Shown here piece after piece: positions 33,513 to 42,623 of a stretch of 64,000 bases of DNA. Position numbers and translations under genes: made by a program. Each line of letters starts with the position of its first letter. The stretch's first letter is position 1. Origin of the DNA: Levilactobacillus tongjiangensis (GTDB lineage: Bacteria > Bacillota > Bacilli > Lactobacillales > Lactobacillaceae); NCBI RefSeq assembly GCF_003946345.1, contig NZ_RHNY01000003.1:62001-126000 (forward strand), in the 5' to 3' direction. The notes below the pieces were generated by a model. It was not told the DNA's origin. It made no database searches and worked only from the letters and a program-made list of their open reading frames with translations.

Positions 33513-34397
33513 TTAGTAACCTGAATAGGTATCGATGGCATCACCGAGACTGCTCAGAGGCGCTTCAGTAAAGAGCCCCACCAGCAGACCCACAATGATA
33601 ATAATGACAAGCAGTAAGCAGGATGCTAGAATCCAAGTATAAAGTGGGTCTAGCCGAGGTTGCGTCACGTCGCGAATAATTGTGAGGTAGTAGCCGAGAA
33701 CCAGAACAGCAATGCTGGGCACGAAGATACTCGTTGCCAGAATGGCGTAGTGCAAGGCTAACGACCCCAGGTCAGTAATCGTGGCAGCGTTGATCACTAG
33801 GATGGCGGCAACCAGGAAAGCCACTAGGTTAATTGCGAGAATCGAACTCGTCGCACCAAAGAAGTGGTTGGTGAACTCGAAGAAATTCAGAGGCTGATGG
33901 GCGTTGATCAGACGACGTAAACCATAGGCCGCACCGACCACCAGCGCATACAGCGCGAAAACACAGATGAAGAAGTCCATCCGCACAGCGGTCATCAGCG
34001 AACCACCATTGATGGCGTTGCCGTCAGAACCAATCACGCGTAAGGCCACCGTGACAGCGTGTTGCATGAACATGGACAGAATAATCGTGTTTAAGAGGAC
34101 TTCGAGGAAGACTGTCAGAACACCAAACCAGTGATTGGCATTTTCAACTGGTGACAGGGGATGTTTGAAAGATTCCCACCACCAAGAGAAGTAGTTGCGA
34201 CTGGCCAAAGTACCTGTGGCTAGCGCTTGGCGTTGCGGTGTGGTGGTTGTGTCAGCTGCTGGGGTTGGTTCTGGTGCGACTGGGGCCGGTTCACTAGCTA
34301 CTGGTTGGGCCAACTGGTACCCACAATTGGGGCAGAAGCTGGAGCCAGCGGGAAGGGCAGTCCCACAATTTGGACAAAAATTAGTTTCGTTGGACAT
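33513..34397 (-). CDS. Zinc-ribbon membrane protein (operon gene 5)
   Basis: 294 residues. An N-terminal zinc ribbon made of two CPNCG knuckles (CPNCGTALPAGSSFCPNCG, residues 8-26) is followed by a proline/threonine/alanine linker and, from about residue 95, a membrane domain of five to six helices. Homologous in layout to the upstream gene 34413-35207 (SWWWESFKHPLSPV versus SWWWTSLKRPGQPV), so the pair arose by duplication. Function unknown. Last gene of the five-gene operon starting at 38346. Confidence 0.75.
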   Translation of the reverse strand: MSNETNFCPNCGTALPAGSSFCPNCGYQLAQPVASEPAPVAPEPTPAADTTTTPQRQALATGTLASRNYFSWWWESFKHPLSPVENANHWFGVLTVFLEVLLNTIILSMFMQHAVTVALRVIGSDGNAINGGSLMTAVRMDFFICVFALYALVVGAAYGLRRLINAHQPLNFFEFTNHFFGATSSILAINLVAFLVAAILVINAATITDLGSLALHYAILATSIFVPSIAVLVLGYYLTIIRDVTQPRLDPLYTWILASCLLLVIIIIVGLLVGLFTEAPLSSLGDAIDTYSGY

Positions 34398-34412
34398 TGG
34401 TGGACTCCTTTC

Positions 34413-35207
34413 CTAAAGCGTGAATGGGAACAGACGCAGCGCGTTTAACAGGTTCACTAGAATCGTGATCCCCAGGCCCACAACAATCTGTCCCAGCAAA
34501 GCGGCGTAGAGCTTATCAAAGCGGGGTGTCTTGATATTGTGAACCAGGCTGTAGATAAAGCTGGCGTTCAGAAGTAGAAAAACAGGAACCAAGAAGGACC
34601 GGCTTGCATCAATAAAAGTGCCATAGGTGCCATCTTGAAAGAAGCTGATCACTAACATCAGAATACTGACGACCACTGCGGGAGTTACCGTATGGCCAAA
34701 CTGGTTCACGTATTCGAGGAAGCTATTGGATGTTTGGTCACGGTCTAATAGCCGACGCGCACCAAAACCAATCGCTACGACAACTAAAACAATCAACCCT
34801 TCTGAGAGGGCGGTAATCGCTGTGAAGCGTAGCGTGAGACCTGGAATTCGCTTGAGATACGCTGGATAATCACTAAACCAGTGAAGGTAGCGATTATCCA
34901 TGGAGGCAATCATAGCCGTATTGACAATGACCATCAGGACTAGATTCAAAATGCCAAATAGATTGGTGCTTCCAGCGACTGGTTGTCCCGGCCGTTTCAA
35001 AGAAGTCCACCACCAGGAAATAAAGTTCGTAGTGGCGGGCGACGTTGTAGTTGCCATCCGCGTGGTCGTTGGAGTTGCTTCTGGCTCTACGGGGATGTCG
35101 GTTGCGGGTGCATTGCCGCTTAAGGCATACCCACATTGCGGGCAAAACTGTGTGTCCGCGTGTAGCGCGTGGCCACAGTTGGGACAGAATTTTTGTGGTT
35201 CGTTCAT
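34413..35207 (-). CDS. Zinc-ribbon membrane protein (operon gene 4)
   Basis: 264 residues, ATG after AGGAGGCC. Zinc ribbon CPNCGHALHADTQFCPQCG (residues 8-26), a short linker, the FISWWWTSLKRPGQPV segment just before the membrane part, then five to six hydrophobic helices. Paralogue of gene 5. Cytosolic zinc finger plus membrane domain suggests a membrane-associated sensor or scaffold; no enzyme motif seen. Confidence 0.75.
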   Translation of the reverse strand: MNEPQKFCPNCGHALHADTQFCPQCGYALSGNAPATDIPVEPEATPTTTRMATTTSPATTNFISWWWTSLKRPGQPVAGSTNLFGILNLVLMVIVNTAMIASMDNRYLHWFSDYPAYLKRIPGLTLRFTAITALSEGLIVLVVVAIGFGARRLLDRDQTSNSFLEYVNQFGHTVTPAVVVSILMLVISFFQDGTYGTFIDASRSFLVPVFLLLNASFIYSLVHNIKTPRFDKLYAALLGQIVVGLGITILVNLLNALRLFPFTL

Positions 35208-35228
35208 ACGTGGCCTCCTGAATGAATG

Positions 35229-36701
35229 CTAGTCATCGTTATCGTGGTAGTCGCTGATCTTGGTTGCGGGTCCGATGGAGGAAATGACGTAGCCCAGATC
35301 AGAGCCATTAGAATCCTTAACGGTCGCAGTGTATTGCAAGACCTGAACGTGGGTGTAGTCGGCGTCCTCTAACCAGAAACCGTACTTCACGTTATATGTG
35401 ACTAGGCTCGTGCCATTTGGACCAGGTTTAACGTCCTTAATGGTGGTGGTCATATCGGTAGAGTCGACGTCGGCATCGTTGGCGTACCCCTTGGCCATGG
35501 AGACTAACTCGGAGTAATCGGAGTTGCTACTGCCGTTAGTGAAGAAGTCAGCCAAATCGTCATCGTCCCCGTCAGTAGCATCGCTTAAATCACCTTCGTC
35601 GGTAATCCCGTCAACGGCTACGAATAAATTGCTAAAGAAGTCATCAGCGTCACTGTTAGAAATAACGTCAGGGTACTTCAAGTCGACACTGCCTTGATCA
35701 TCACTGTCGCTCAGCTTGACCGTGTTGGTCGTTGCCTTACCGGCAGTCGAGGAGTATTGCGCGTAAACGGCCATGTCAGAGGTCCAAGGTTCATCCTTCA
35801 GACTGTAGGAACCGTTATTATCCGCGGTCCCGAGCTTCTTGCCGTTTAAGTAGATGGCAGAGCCGGGAACGGTGTTAAATGACAGGGAAATCGTCTTCAG
35901 CTCCAGATTGTAAGTCTTGCTGGTGGTGATGTGGTAGTCGCTACTGTTGGCCAGTTTGTGACCACCTACCGTACCAGAGGCTTCCAGGTGGTATTCACCG
36001 GGAACCATAGCGTCTAATTTCTTGGTATAGCCGTCAACACTAGCCGTGGCAATTTTCTTGCCATCCAGCTTGATGACGTTGCCAGAATGGTTGGTTTTGA
36101 CGGTTGGGTAGACCGGACTCACGTTGATTTTGTAGCGGGGGAAAATCAGAAAATGATGGCCACTCTTTTCAAAGGTCATGGTGCCATCATCGCTGCGGCC
36201 GTTACTGTCCAAGGCCGACTTTAAATCACTCAGCGCTTGGCCGTGGTCGCTGTAATAACGGTTCACGGGTAGCAACGCCTGATTAGACAGCTTCAAATCA
36301 GAACTGGCGGTGGTGAAGTAAGGGGTCATATTCTTACCACTCTTAATGTGACTGATGGTCCGGTCTAACGTGGCCGAGCGGGAGTAGTGGGTGCCGCCCC
36401 AGATGAAGAAGCCGGCGACTGCTACGATGGCAACGGCAATGCCGCCCCATTTGAGTTTCTTTTTCTTGTCCCAGGGTTTGTGAGGCTTGCGTACTCGGGC
36501 AGGCTTAGCTGGTGCAGTAGTCTGCGTTGGTTGAACGGGTGTCGTCGGCTGGTCGACTGAAGCCTGACCAGTATTGAGGTTGTACCCACAGTTTTGGCAG
36601 AAGGTGTCCGTTGGCGCAACGGGCTGGCCACAGTTGGGACAGAAATGTGATTGGCCGCCGGGTTGATTATCTGCGGGAGCCATGAATGGTGTTAAATGCA
36701 T
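35229..36701 (-). CDS. TcaA-like zinc-ribbon membrane protein (operon gene 3)
   Basis: 490 residues, ATG 7 bp after GGAGGT. Zinc ribbon CPNCGQPVAPTDTFCQNCG (about 22-40), basic Thr/Pro linker, one membrane helix (about 90-107), then a large extracytoplasmic part. That part has PEGA/TcaA-type beta repeats (VPGEYHLEASGTVGGHKL, FNTVPGSAIYLNGKKLG) and an acidic NTF2-like C-terminal domain with many Asp-Asp pairs. The layout matches staphylococcal TcaA, which is linked to cell-wall antibiotic response. Role here inferred only. Confidence 0.78.
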   Translation of the reverse strand: MHLTPFMAPADNQPGGQSHFCPNCGQPVAPTDTFCQNCGYNLNTGQASVDQPTTPVQPTQTTAPAKPARVRKPHKPWDKKKKLKWGGIAVAIVAVAGFFIWGGTHYSRSATLDRTISHIKSGKNMTPYFTTASSDLKLSNQALLPVNRYYSDHGQALSDLKSALDSNGRSDDGTMTFEKSGHHFLIFPRYKINVSPVYPTVKTNHSGNVIKLDGKKIATASVDGYTKKLDAMVPGEYHLEASGTVGGHKLANSSDYHITTSKTYNLELKTISLSFNTVPGSAIYLNGKKLGTADNNGSYSLKDEPWTSDMAVYAQYSSTAGKATTNTVKLSDSDDQGSVDLKYPDVISNSDADDFFSNLFVAVDGITDEGDLSDATDGDDDDLADFFTNGSSNSDYSELVSMAKGYANDADVDSTDMTTTIKDVKPGPNGTSLVTYNVKYGFWLEDADYTHVQVLQYTATVKDSNGSDLGYVISSIGPATKISDYHDNDD

Positions 36702-36718
36702 GGGTTAAACCTCCAGAG

Positions 36719-37159
36719 TTAGTGTTGGGAATCGTGAACTAAAGCTTCACCATACAGGCAAAGTTGGCCGGGAGACATAGGTTCGGCCTGAATGGTGATG
36801 CGGGCAGCACCAGCGTAGCCCTTGGCTAAGAGTAGGGCGTAGAGGTGCTTCATCATGTCCTCCCAAGCGGCTTTAGCGCCAGCCCGGGGAGCAACGTCAC
36901 TTTCGGCGAAAATCATGCCAACAGTCCGGTAACCCGTCGGAATTTCGGTGTCTTTAGTAATGATAAAGGTCTTGGTCTGAGCAACTTCGTCGGGCGTCAG
37001 TTCCAGGTCAAAGAGTGGGAACGATTGGTCAGCGGCGTGGGGAATCATGGCGTAGTCGTCAGCCGTGGTCAGCGTGGTCCCACACTTGAGGCAGAAGTTG
37101 GCGTCGGCACTATTTTGGTTGCCACAGTTGGAGCAAATACGGTAGTAAGTCTGTTTCAT
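36719..37159 (-). CDS. Zinc-ribbon protein with YbjQ-like domain (operon gene 2)
   Basis: 146 residues. Zinc ribbon CSNCGNQNSADANFCLKCG (residues 9-27). A soluble domain of about 95 residues follows, with TGYRTVGMIFAESDVAPRAGAKAAWEDMMKHLYALLLAKGYAGAARITI; this helix-strand pattern resembles the YbjQ/DUF74 pentamer family. No membrane segment. It shares its zinc ribbon with its four operon neighbours, as if that finger were a common docking device. Confidence 0.7.
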   Translation of the reverse strand: MKQTYYRICSNCGNQNSADANFCLKCGTTLTTADDYAMIPHAADQSFPLFDLELTPDEVAQTKTFIITKDTEIPTGYRTVGMIFAESDVAPRAGAKAAWEDMMKHLYALLLAKGYAGAARITIQAEPMSPGQLCLYGEALVHDSQH

Positions 37160-37188
37160 TGGGAGAATCTTCCTTTCGGGAGTGAGAT

Positions 37189-38346
37189 TTAACGGTCAGT
37201 AACTTTGTCGAAGAGGCCAGTATCAGAGTTGTAAATGGCCAGGATGTCGTTTGCTTTATCGTAGCGGAACGTGTCCATGTGGTCACCGTCATCATCGTCG
37301 TAAACTTTAACCTGAATGACGTTGTCATGGGCTTGCGTGGTGGTGTAATCGTAGTCATCGATGTCGTCCATGTAGTCGGTGGCGTCGTAAATTTGATCAA
37401 CGGCGTCTTGACCATCAGAGGATAGGTCGTCGTAGTCCGAGTATGTGCGACCGTTTCCTTGGTCATCACCATCTGAATCGTGGGTGTTGGTACCAGAGGT
37501 GTTGTCATCATTGGCTGTGGTCGTGGCACCAGTTGAATCGTCATTGGTATCGTTAGTGGTGTCCTTGGCAGTCTTGGCAGCCTTCACACTCAGGTTAACG
37601 TCCTTAGTCATATCACTGCTGGAAATCAGGTTGACCTTGACGCTCTTGTTGGATTGGCTACCAGAAAGCTTAAACGTATAGTGGCCAGGGAACAGTGGAC
37701 CCGCCTTGTAGCTGTAGTGGTCATTCTTGGACGTGGCCAGGGCATCGCCGTTTGCTGTAATCGTGGCGTTGGCGACGTTGGTGGAAATGGTGGGATGCAT
37801 GGTTGTGACCTTCAATTTGTAGACGGGGAAGAACAACATCGTATGGCCCGACTTGATCAAGGTAAACGTGTGATCAGCGGATTGCCCGTTCTTTTGCAGG
37901 TCCGTCCGCATGTTGGTAACGTAATCCTGATGGGTGCGCGCGTAGGTCAACAGAGGTTGCACGGTGTCACCCGTGATTTTCAGGTTAGGATTATCACTAA
38001 CCAATAGTTTGGCGAGGTCGTTGCTTTGGTTATCACTGATCATATCGGTGATGTTCGCAATCTGCTTGTCCTTACCAGCCTGTTTGTTGTAGAACGAGGC
38101 CCCTAAAACGATAACGATAATGACCGCAATTCCAATGACAGCCCAGACACTGCGCTTGAACCACTTGGACTTCGGTTGCTTACCGGGTTTTGCGGTAGAA
38201 TTCTTCCGCCGACGTCCCAACCGCTTCGCCTTGGTCTTTGGTTGTGCGGCAGCTTCGGTGGTTGTCTGGCGCAGGTCGTAGCCGCAATGCTCACAGAAAA
38301 TGCTGTCAGCTGCGACTTCTTGATGACAATTAGGACATTTCTTCAT
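37189..38346 (-). CDS. TcaA-like zinc-ribbon membrane protein (operon gene 1)
   Basis: 385 residues from ATG 38346, behind AAGGAGAG; the frame extends to 38403 without a site. Zinc ribbon CPNCHQEVAADSIFCEHCG (4-22), a strongly basic stretch (KRLGRRRKNS), one membrane helix (about 70-90), then an extracytoplasmic domain (NLKITGDTVQPLLTYARTHQDYV) homologous to gene 3. A Thr/Asp/Asn-rich low-complexity linker and a small acidic C-terminal domain complete it. First gene of the operon. Confidence 0.77.
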   Translation of the reverse strand: MKKCPNCHQEVAADSIFCEHCGYDLRQTTTEAAAQPKTKAKRLGRRRKNSTAKPGKQPKSKWFKRSVWAVIGIAVIIVIVLGASFYNKQAGKDKQIANITDMISDNQSNDLAKLLVSDNPNLKITGDTVQPLLTYARTHQDYVTNMRTDLQKNGQSADHTFTLIKSGHTMLFFPVYKLKVTTMHPTISTNVANATITANGDALATSKNDHYSYKAGPLFPGHYTFKLSGSQSNKSVKVNLISSSDMTKDVNLSVKAAKTAKDTTNDTNDDSTGATTTANDDNTSGTNTHDSDGDDQGNGRTYSDYDDLSSDGQDAVDQIYDATDYMDDIDDYDYTTTQAHDNVIQVKVYDDDDGDHMDTFRYDKANDILAIYNSDTGLFDKVTDR

Positions 38347-38534
38347 AATTTCTCTCCTTAAAAAGTGGGTAGGTACGAAAAAAGGCTCTAGCCCCGCGTT
38401 CATGACAACCCTTCGCGTTAGCTGAAGCCGGTTCGAATAAATGACGTGATAATTATGTATGGTATTAAATGCACGAAAACTGAAAAAGTTGCGTATCGCA
38501 CACGACCTAAATATTAAGTTTTTACCATATTGTT

Positions 38535-38540
38535 ATTATA
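38535..38540 (-). promoter_or_regulatory. Probable -10 box of the zinc-ribbon operon
   Basis: Perfect TATAAT on the minus strand, 189 bp before the first start codon; no convincing -35 box, so activation or another sigma dependence is possible. Confidence 0.4.
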
Positions 38541-38582
38541 CGCTAATGGAAGGTAAGTGGAATAACTATTTTCACAAATTAA

Positions 38583-38612
38583 TTGACAAGTTGTGGACGA
38601 GAGGTTTACGAT
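38583..38612 (+). promoter_or_regulatory. Promoter of the tetR-lepA-like operon
   Basis: -35 TTGACA (38583-38588), 18-bp spacer, -10 TACGAT (38607-38612), 51 bp before the GTG start. Confidence 0.7.
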
Positions 38613-38662
38613 AACAAGATTGAAAATTGACTGATGGTCATTTTAGAAAGAAGGAATCTTTC

Positions 38663-39328
38663 GTGGTCAACGTTTTAAGCCGGGACCAAAAGTCCGCTAA
38701 GGCGCAACGGATTGCGGCCGCAGCCTGGCAATTGTTTTCTCAGTATAGTTTCAACGATATCTCGATGACCCAGCTGGCTGAAACGGCAGGGGTCGCCAAG
38801 GGAACGCTCTTTAATTACTATCAGACTAAGGAAAGCATCTTTATGACGGGACTACTGACCGGGTATCGGACGTATCTGGCGGATCTTACGCAAAGATTGG
38901 TGGCTCAGCCAGTGCACACGCCAGCGGAGCTTAAGGCGTGGCTACTTACCGAGACCCGGACGTTGATTACCGACCACAGTACGCTAGTTCGGCTGAACGC
39001 CTTGCGGGGCCCAGTATTAGAGGGCCACGCCGACCGACAACGTACGGAGCAGGACCGCCAAGCACTTTATACCGTAAATACCCAACTAGGGGCCGTCCTG
39101 GCACAGCAGGTTCCCGGTTTGTCGGTAGAAACTGCCGCTCATCTCTTTGTGATTCAGAGTGCCATCGTCAGTGGTCTCATGAATCTGGCCGGTCTCAATC
39201 AATTTGATCACCAGACTCTGTCGGCGGATTTTCCCGCTTTTCAAATCAATCTCGAAGCCGAGGCCTGCCGGGTCTTTGGCTATTACCTTGACGGCATCTT
39301 TCAGGAGGAAATTCATGGAACAATCTAA
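38663..39328 (+). CDS. TetR-family regulator overlapping the LepA-like gene
   Basis: 221 residues from GTG 38663, 8 bp after AAGGA (TTG 38627 is also in frame). N-terminal HTH FNDISMTQLAETAGVAKGTLFNYYQTKESIF, then an all-helical C-terminal domain with a hydrophobic pocket-like segment VETAAHLFVIQSAIVSGLMNLAGL. Its last 14 bp overlap the start of the LepA-like gene, so both are co-transcribed and coupled. It probably represses the pair. A TetR regulator controlling a translational GTPase is an uncommon arrangement. Confidence 0.82.
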   Translation: MVNVLSRDQKSAKAQRIAAAAWQLFSQYSFNDISMTQLAETAGVAKGTLFNYYQTKESIFMTGLLTGYRTYLADLTQRLVAQPVHTPAELKAWLLTETRTLITDHSTLVRLNALRGPVLEGHADRQRTEQDRQALYTVNTQLGAVLAQQVPGLSVETAAHLFVIQSAIVSGLMNLAGLNQFDHQTLSADFPAFQINLEAEACRVFGYYLDGIFQEEIHGTI

Positions 39329-41111
39329 CGTTCGTAATTTTGCTATCATTGCCCACATCGACCATGGTAAATCGACCCTGGCCGACCGCATCATGGAACA
39401 GACTCAGACCGTCAGTGACCGTGAAAGTAAGGCCCAGTTACTGGATGACCTGCAGGTTGAACAGGCTCACGGGGTGACCGTGAAGTCACGGACCGTGCGG
39501 AACTACTACCAGGCCGATGACGGTCAGGAGTATACGTACAACTTTATCGATACCCCAGGGCACGTCGATTTTACCTATGAAGTCTCCAAGAGCCTGGCTG
39601 CCAGTGACGGTGCACTGTTGCTGGTCGACGCCACTCAGGGCGTCCAGGCCCAAACGGTGGCCAACTTGCGTCTAGCTGAGGAAAACCACCTAACTGTGAT
39701 TCCGGTGATCAATAAGATCGATGCAGCCGCGGCCGACGTTGACCGGACTGCCGAGCAGATTCGGGCGTTGTCACCAGACTTTGCCGACGGAGAAATGTTG
39801 AAAATATCCGCTAAGACAGGCCTCAACGTGCACGATGTCATGGAGGCCATTCATACGCGAATTCCAGCACCAGTGGGCGATGAGCAGCAGCCGCTAAAGG
39901 CGTTGGTCTTTGACTCCCAGTACGACGCCTTTAAGGGGATTATTGCCTACGTTCGGCTGGTCGATGGTGTGTTGAATGCCAACGATAAACTGACATTGAT
40001 GGCAAATGAGCAGGCAGTCACCGCTAATGAAATTGGGATTTTTGCGCCGCAACGGGTGGCTACTAAAAGGCTACAGGCTGGCGATGTCGGGTACGTGGTG
40101 ACTGGGCTGAAGGATCCGCAAGCTTTGCGCGTGGGGGACACGTTGACAACTAGCGCCAATCCCACTGCGACCGCCTTACCGGGGTATGAGCCATCACAAT
40201 CCATGGTCTTCGCGGGATTCTATCCGCAAGGCGACCACTACCACGACTTACAACTAGCTGTGGAAAAGTTGGCCTTGAATGATACATCTTTTCACTACCG
40301 GCCAGAAAGTTCGGACGCCTTGGGAGCCGGGTTCCGCTGTGGGTTCTTAGGTATTTTCCACTTGCAGATCATTCGCGAGCGCCTGCACGATGAGTACGGG
40401 TTGGACGTCCTGACGACGGCACCTAACGTTACGTACCAGGTGCACTTGAAGAATACGGCGGACCCCGTGGTGGTGAATAATCCTATTAAATTCCCAGATT
40501 ATTCGCAGATTGATTTCGTGGAGGAACCGTTGGCCACCGCGACCATTACAACTACTAGTGACAGTCTGAGCGACGTCATGAAATTAGCGACCCAACATCG
40601 CGGTGAGCTCCAGGATATGCGCAACCAGGGTGACCTGGTGGTCTTGGTCTATCAGCTGCCGTTCGCGGAAATCGCTTATGATTTTTTCAACGCGCTGAAG
40701 TCCGTGTCCCACGGGTACGCCACGTTGACGACGGCACTGGCGGGCTACGACATCGCTGACGTGGTCAAGATTGAAGTCCACGTCAACTACGCCAAAGTAG
40801 ACGCCTTATCCTTTGTGGTTCACCGGGAGGATGCGCCCAAAGTGACCCAGGAATTGGTCCACAAGTTGAAGTTCGTGATTCCGCGTAAACTCTACCCCAT
40901 GCCCGTTCAGGGAGTTGTGGAAGGGAAGGCGCTGTCTCGCGTAGACGTACCACCGTTGCGGAAGAACGCCGCGGTTAACGGAGAGAAGCGCAGCACTGCT
41001 AAGAAGCAAGCTCTGTTGCGGCGTCAAAGCGTGAACAAACGGCAGGCTGCCCACAGCGATATTGATTTGCCACAGGAAGTGTTTAATGCGGTTTTGGATT
41101 TAGAGAAGTAG
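39315..41111 (+). CDS. Divergent LepA (elongation factor 4) paralogue, translational GTPase
   Basis: 598 residues from ATG 39315 behind AGGAGGAAA. G1 AHIDHGKS (13-20), G3 DTPGHVDF (79-86) and G4 NKID are intact. The switch I region reads VEQAHGVTVK (48-57) where LepA has an ERERGITIK-type sequence. Domains II-V follow LepA, with LGIFHLQIIRERLHDEYGLD and the C-terminal YPMPVQGVVEGKALSRVDVPPLRKNA. However, the usual LAKCYGGDxxRKRKLL tail is replaced by VNGEKRSTAKKQALLRRQSV. It is therefore probably not the housekeeping LepA, which normally sits alone or near dnaJ, but a specialised copy. Confidence 0.82.
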   Translation: MEQSNVRNFAIIAHIDHGKSTLADRIMEQTQTVSDRESKAQLLDDLQVEQAHGVTVKSRTVRNYYQADDGQEYTYNFIDTPGHVDFTYEVSKSLAASDGALLLVDATQGVQAQTVANLRLAEENHLTVIPVINKIDAAAADVDRTAEQIRALSPDFADGEMLKISAKTGLNVHDVMEAIHTRIPAPVGDEQQPLKALVFDSQYDAFKGIIAYVRLVDGVLNANDKLTLMANEQAVTANEIGIFAPQRVATKRLQAGDVGYVVTGLKDPQALRVGDTLTTSANPTATALPGYEPSQSMVFAGFYPQGDHYHDLQLAVEKLALNDTSFHYRPESSDALGAGFRCGFLGIFHLQIIRERLHDEYGLDVLTTAPNVTYQVHLKNTADPVVVNNPIKFPDYSQIDFVEEPLATATITTTSDSLSDVMKLATQHRGELQDMRNQGDLVVLVYQLPFAEIAYDFFNALKSVSHGYATLTTALAGYDIADVVKIEVHVNYAKVDALSFVVHREDAPKVTQELVHKLKFVIPRKLYPMPVQGVVEGKALSRVDVPPLRKNAAVNGEKRSTAKKQALLRRQSVNKRQAAHSDIDLPQEVFNAVLDLEK

Positions 41112-41189
41112 ACGTTAAACTAGTCAGACAATGATGAAAAATTCAAGTGGCTTTTTACTGGATAATTAAGTCTTGTTCTAAACATAAAA

Positions 41190-41224
41190 GAAGTCGCTGA
41201 CCCACTTGGTCAGTGACTTTTTTA
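41190..41224 (+). terminator. Intrinsic terminator after the LepA-like gene
   Basis: AAGTCGCTGACC / GGTCAGTGACTT stem (one G-T pair) followed by six T residues. Confidence 0.85.
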
Positions 41225-41341
41225 GGCAGAAATGTAACTCACGCTATTTGCAATTAGAGCGATGTCTTGCCTTAAAGCATCGGCATATCAACGCAAATAA
41301 ATTAAAAATATAAAATCTACTATATAAAGTTTCTACATTAA

Positions 41342-41370
41342 TTGATTAACGGCAGCAAATAGGCTATACT
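41342..41370 (+). promoter_or_regulatory. Promoter of the oxalate decarboxylase operon
   Basis: -35 TTGATT (41342-41347), 17-bp spacer, -10 TATACT (41365-41370). Confidence 0.75.
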
Positions 41371-41402
41371 CGAGGCATCTTATAGGTAAAGGGGATTTTC
41401 AG

Positions 41403-42617
41403 ATGACTGAAAAGAAAGAACCAATTCGAAATGCAGACCACACAGGTTGGATTGATGATGGCCCCCGGAACTACCAACGGGATCAGCAAAATCCCGATCT
41501 GTTAGTTCCACCCGCAACCGATCACGGTACTGTGGCAAACTTACGGTTTAGCTTTTCCGACGTACACATGCGATTGGAGGAAGGTGGCTGGACCCGTGAA
41601 GTTACTAATCGTGAGTTGCCCGCTTCCCACGACTTGGCTGGCGTGGATATGTGTTTGAAGCCCGGCGCGTACCGTGAAATGCATTGGCATCAACAGGCTG
41701 AATGGGCCATGATGTTGAAAGGAAATGCCCGTGTGACAGCCCTTAATGAAAAGGGCGAAAGCTTCATTGACGATATTGAAGCCGGTGACCTCTGGGATTT
41801 TGAGGCAGGAATTCCACACTCCATTCAAGCGTTAGATCAAGGGTGTGAATTTTTGCTCGTCTTTAGTGAACCAGACTTTTCCGAAAATAATACATTCTTA
41901 TTGACTGACTGGTTAGCGCACACGCCTAAAGACATTATTGCGGCCAACTTTAAGGTTGATGAAGCGACGCTAAAGCCGTTACCAGATCATGAAAAATACA
42001 TTTTTAATGGTAACGTCCCTGGACCTATCGATAGTGTGAAGAAGCCTGGAACCCCTATGCATACGCCATTAACGTTGCACATGAAAGATGTGCCAGCGAA
42101 GAAGTTTGAGGCGGGCAAGGTGTGGATCATTGATGAATCCGTCTTTCCAGCGGCCAAGACGATTTCTGCAGCAATTGTGGAGGTTGAACCAGGTGGCATG
42201 CGTGAATTACACTGGCATCCGAAGTCAGAGGAATGGGATTACTACATTCAGGGCCAAGCCAAGGTCGGCGTCTTTAATTCCAATACGTTAGCCCGTACGT
42301 TTAACTTTACGGCCGGGGATGTTGGCGTTATTCCCAAAGAAGCGGGTCATTACATTCAAAACATTGGCGATGAACCGCTGATTTTCATTGAATTGTTCAA
42401 GAACCCCGTTTATTCAGACGTTTCACTCAACAAGTGGCTGGCCATTTCACCATCACAAATGGTTGCCGACCACTTGAATCTGCCCGTTTCAACGGTTGAA
42501 AACTTTCCAACGGAAGAAGCAGCGGTCGTCTGGTATCGCGACGCTACAACACCGACGCAATCAGTGGCACCAAGTTCACCTGAGAAGAGCAGTGCCAGCG
42601 ACGTTTTTAGTGAATAG
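41403..42617 (+). CDS. oxdC: Oxalate decarboxylase (bicupin)
   Basis: 404 residues, two cupin domains. Manganese ligands: H94, H96, E100 and H139 in cupin 1, H270, H272, E277 and H316 in cupin 2. The lid loop over the active site reads SENNT (160-164), matching the SENST loop whose Glu makes Bacillus OxdC a decarboxylase instead of an oxidase. It turns oxalate into formate and CO2, consuming a proton, and is usually an acid-stress or oxalate-degradation function. A 36-residue Ser/Thr/Pro tail follows the second cupin. The flavoprotein gene starts 6 bp after it; no oxalate/formate antiporter is nearby. Confidence 0.92.
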   Translation: MTEKKEPIRNADHTGWIDDGPRNYQRDQQNPDLLVPPATDHGTVANLRFSFSDVHMRLEEGGWTREVTNRELPASHDLAGVDMCLKPGAYREMHWHQQAEWAMMLKGNARVTALNEKGESFIDDIEAGDLWDFEAGIPHSIQALDQGCEFLLVFSEPDFSENNTFLLTDWLAHTPKDIIAANFKVDEATLKPLPDHEKYIFNGNVPGPIDSVKKPGTPMHTPLTLHMKDVPAKKFEAGKVWIIDESVFPAAKTISAAIVEVEPGGMRELHWHPKSEEWDYYIQGQAKVGVFNSNTLARTFNFTAGDVGVIPKEAGHYIQNIGDEPLIFIELFKNPVYSDVSLNKWLAISPSQMVADHLNLPVSTVENFPTEEAAVVWYRDATTPTQSVAPSSPEKSSASDVFSE

Positions 42618-42623
42618 AAGTGA

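Noticed and set aside
39204..39314. Upstream extension of the LepA-like frame to 39204
   Set aside because: It lies inside the TetR gene in another frame; the AGGAGGAAA-ATG at 39315 and the alignment of the first conserved residues fix the start there.
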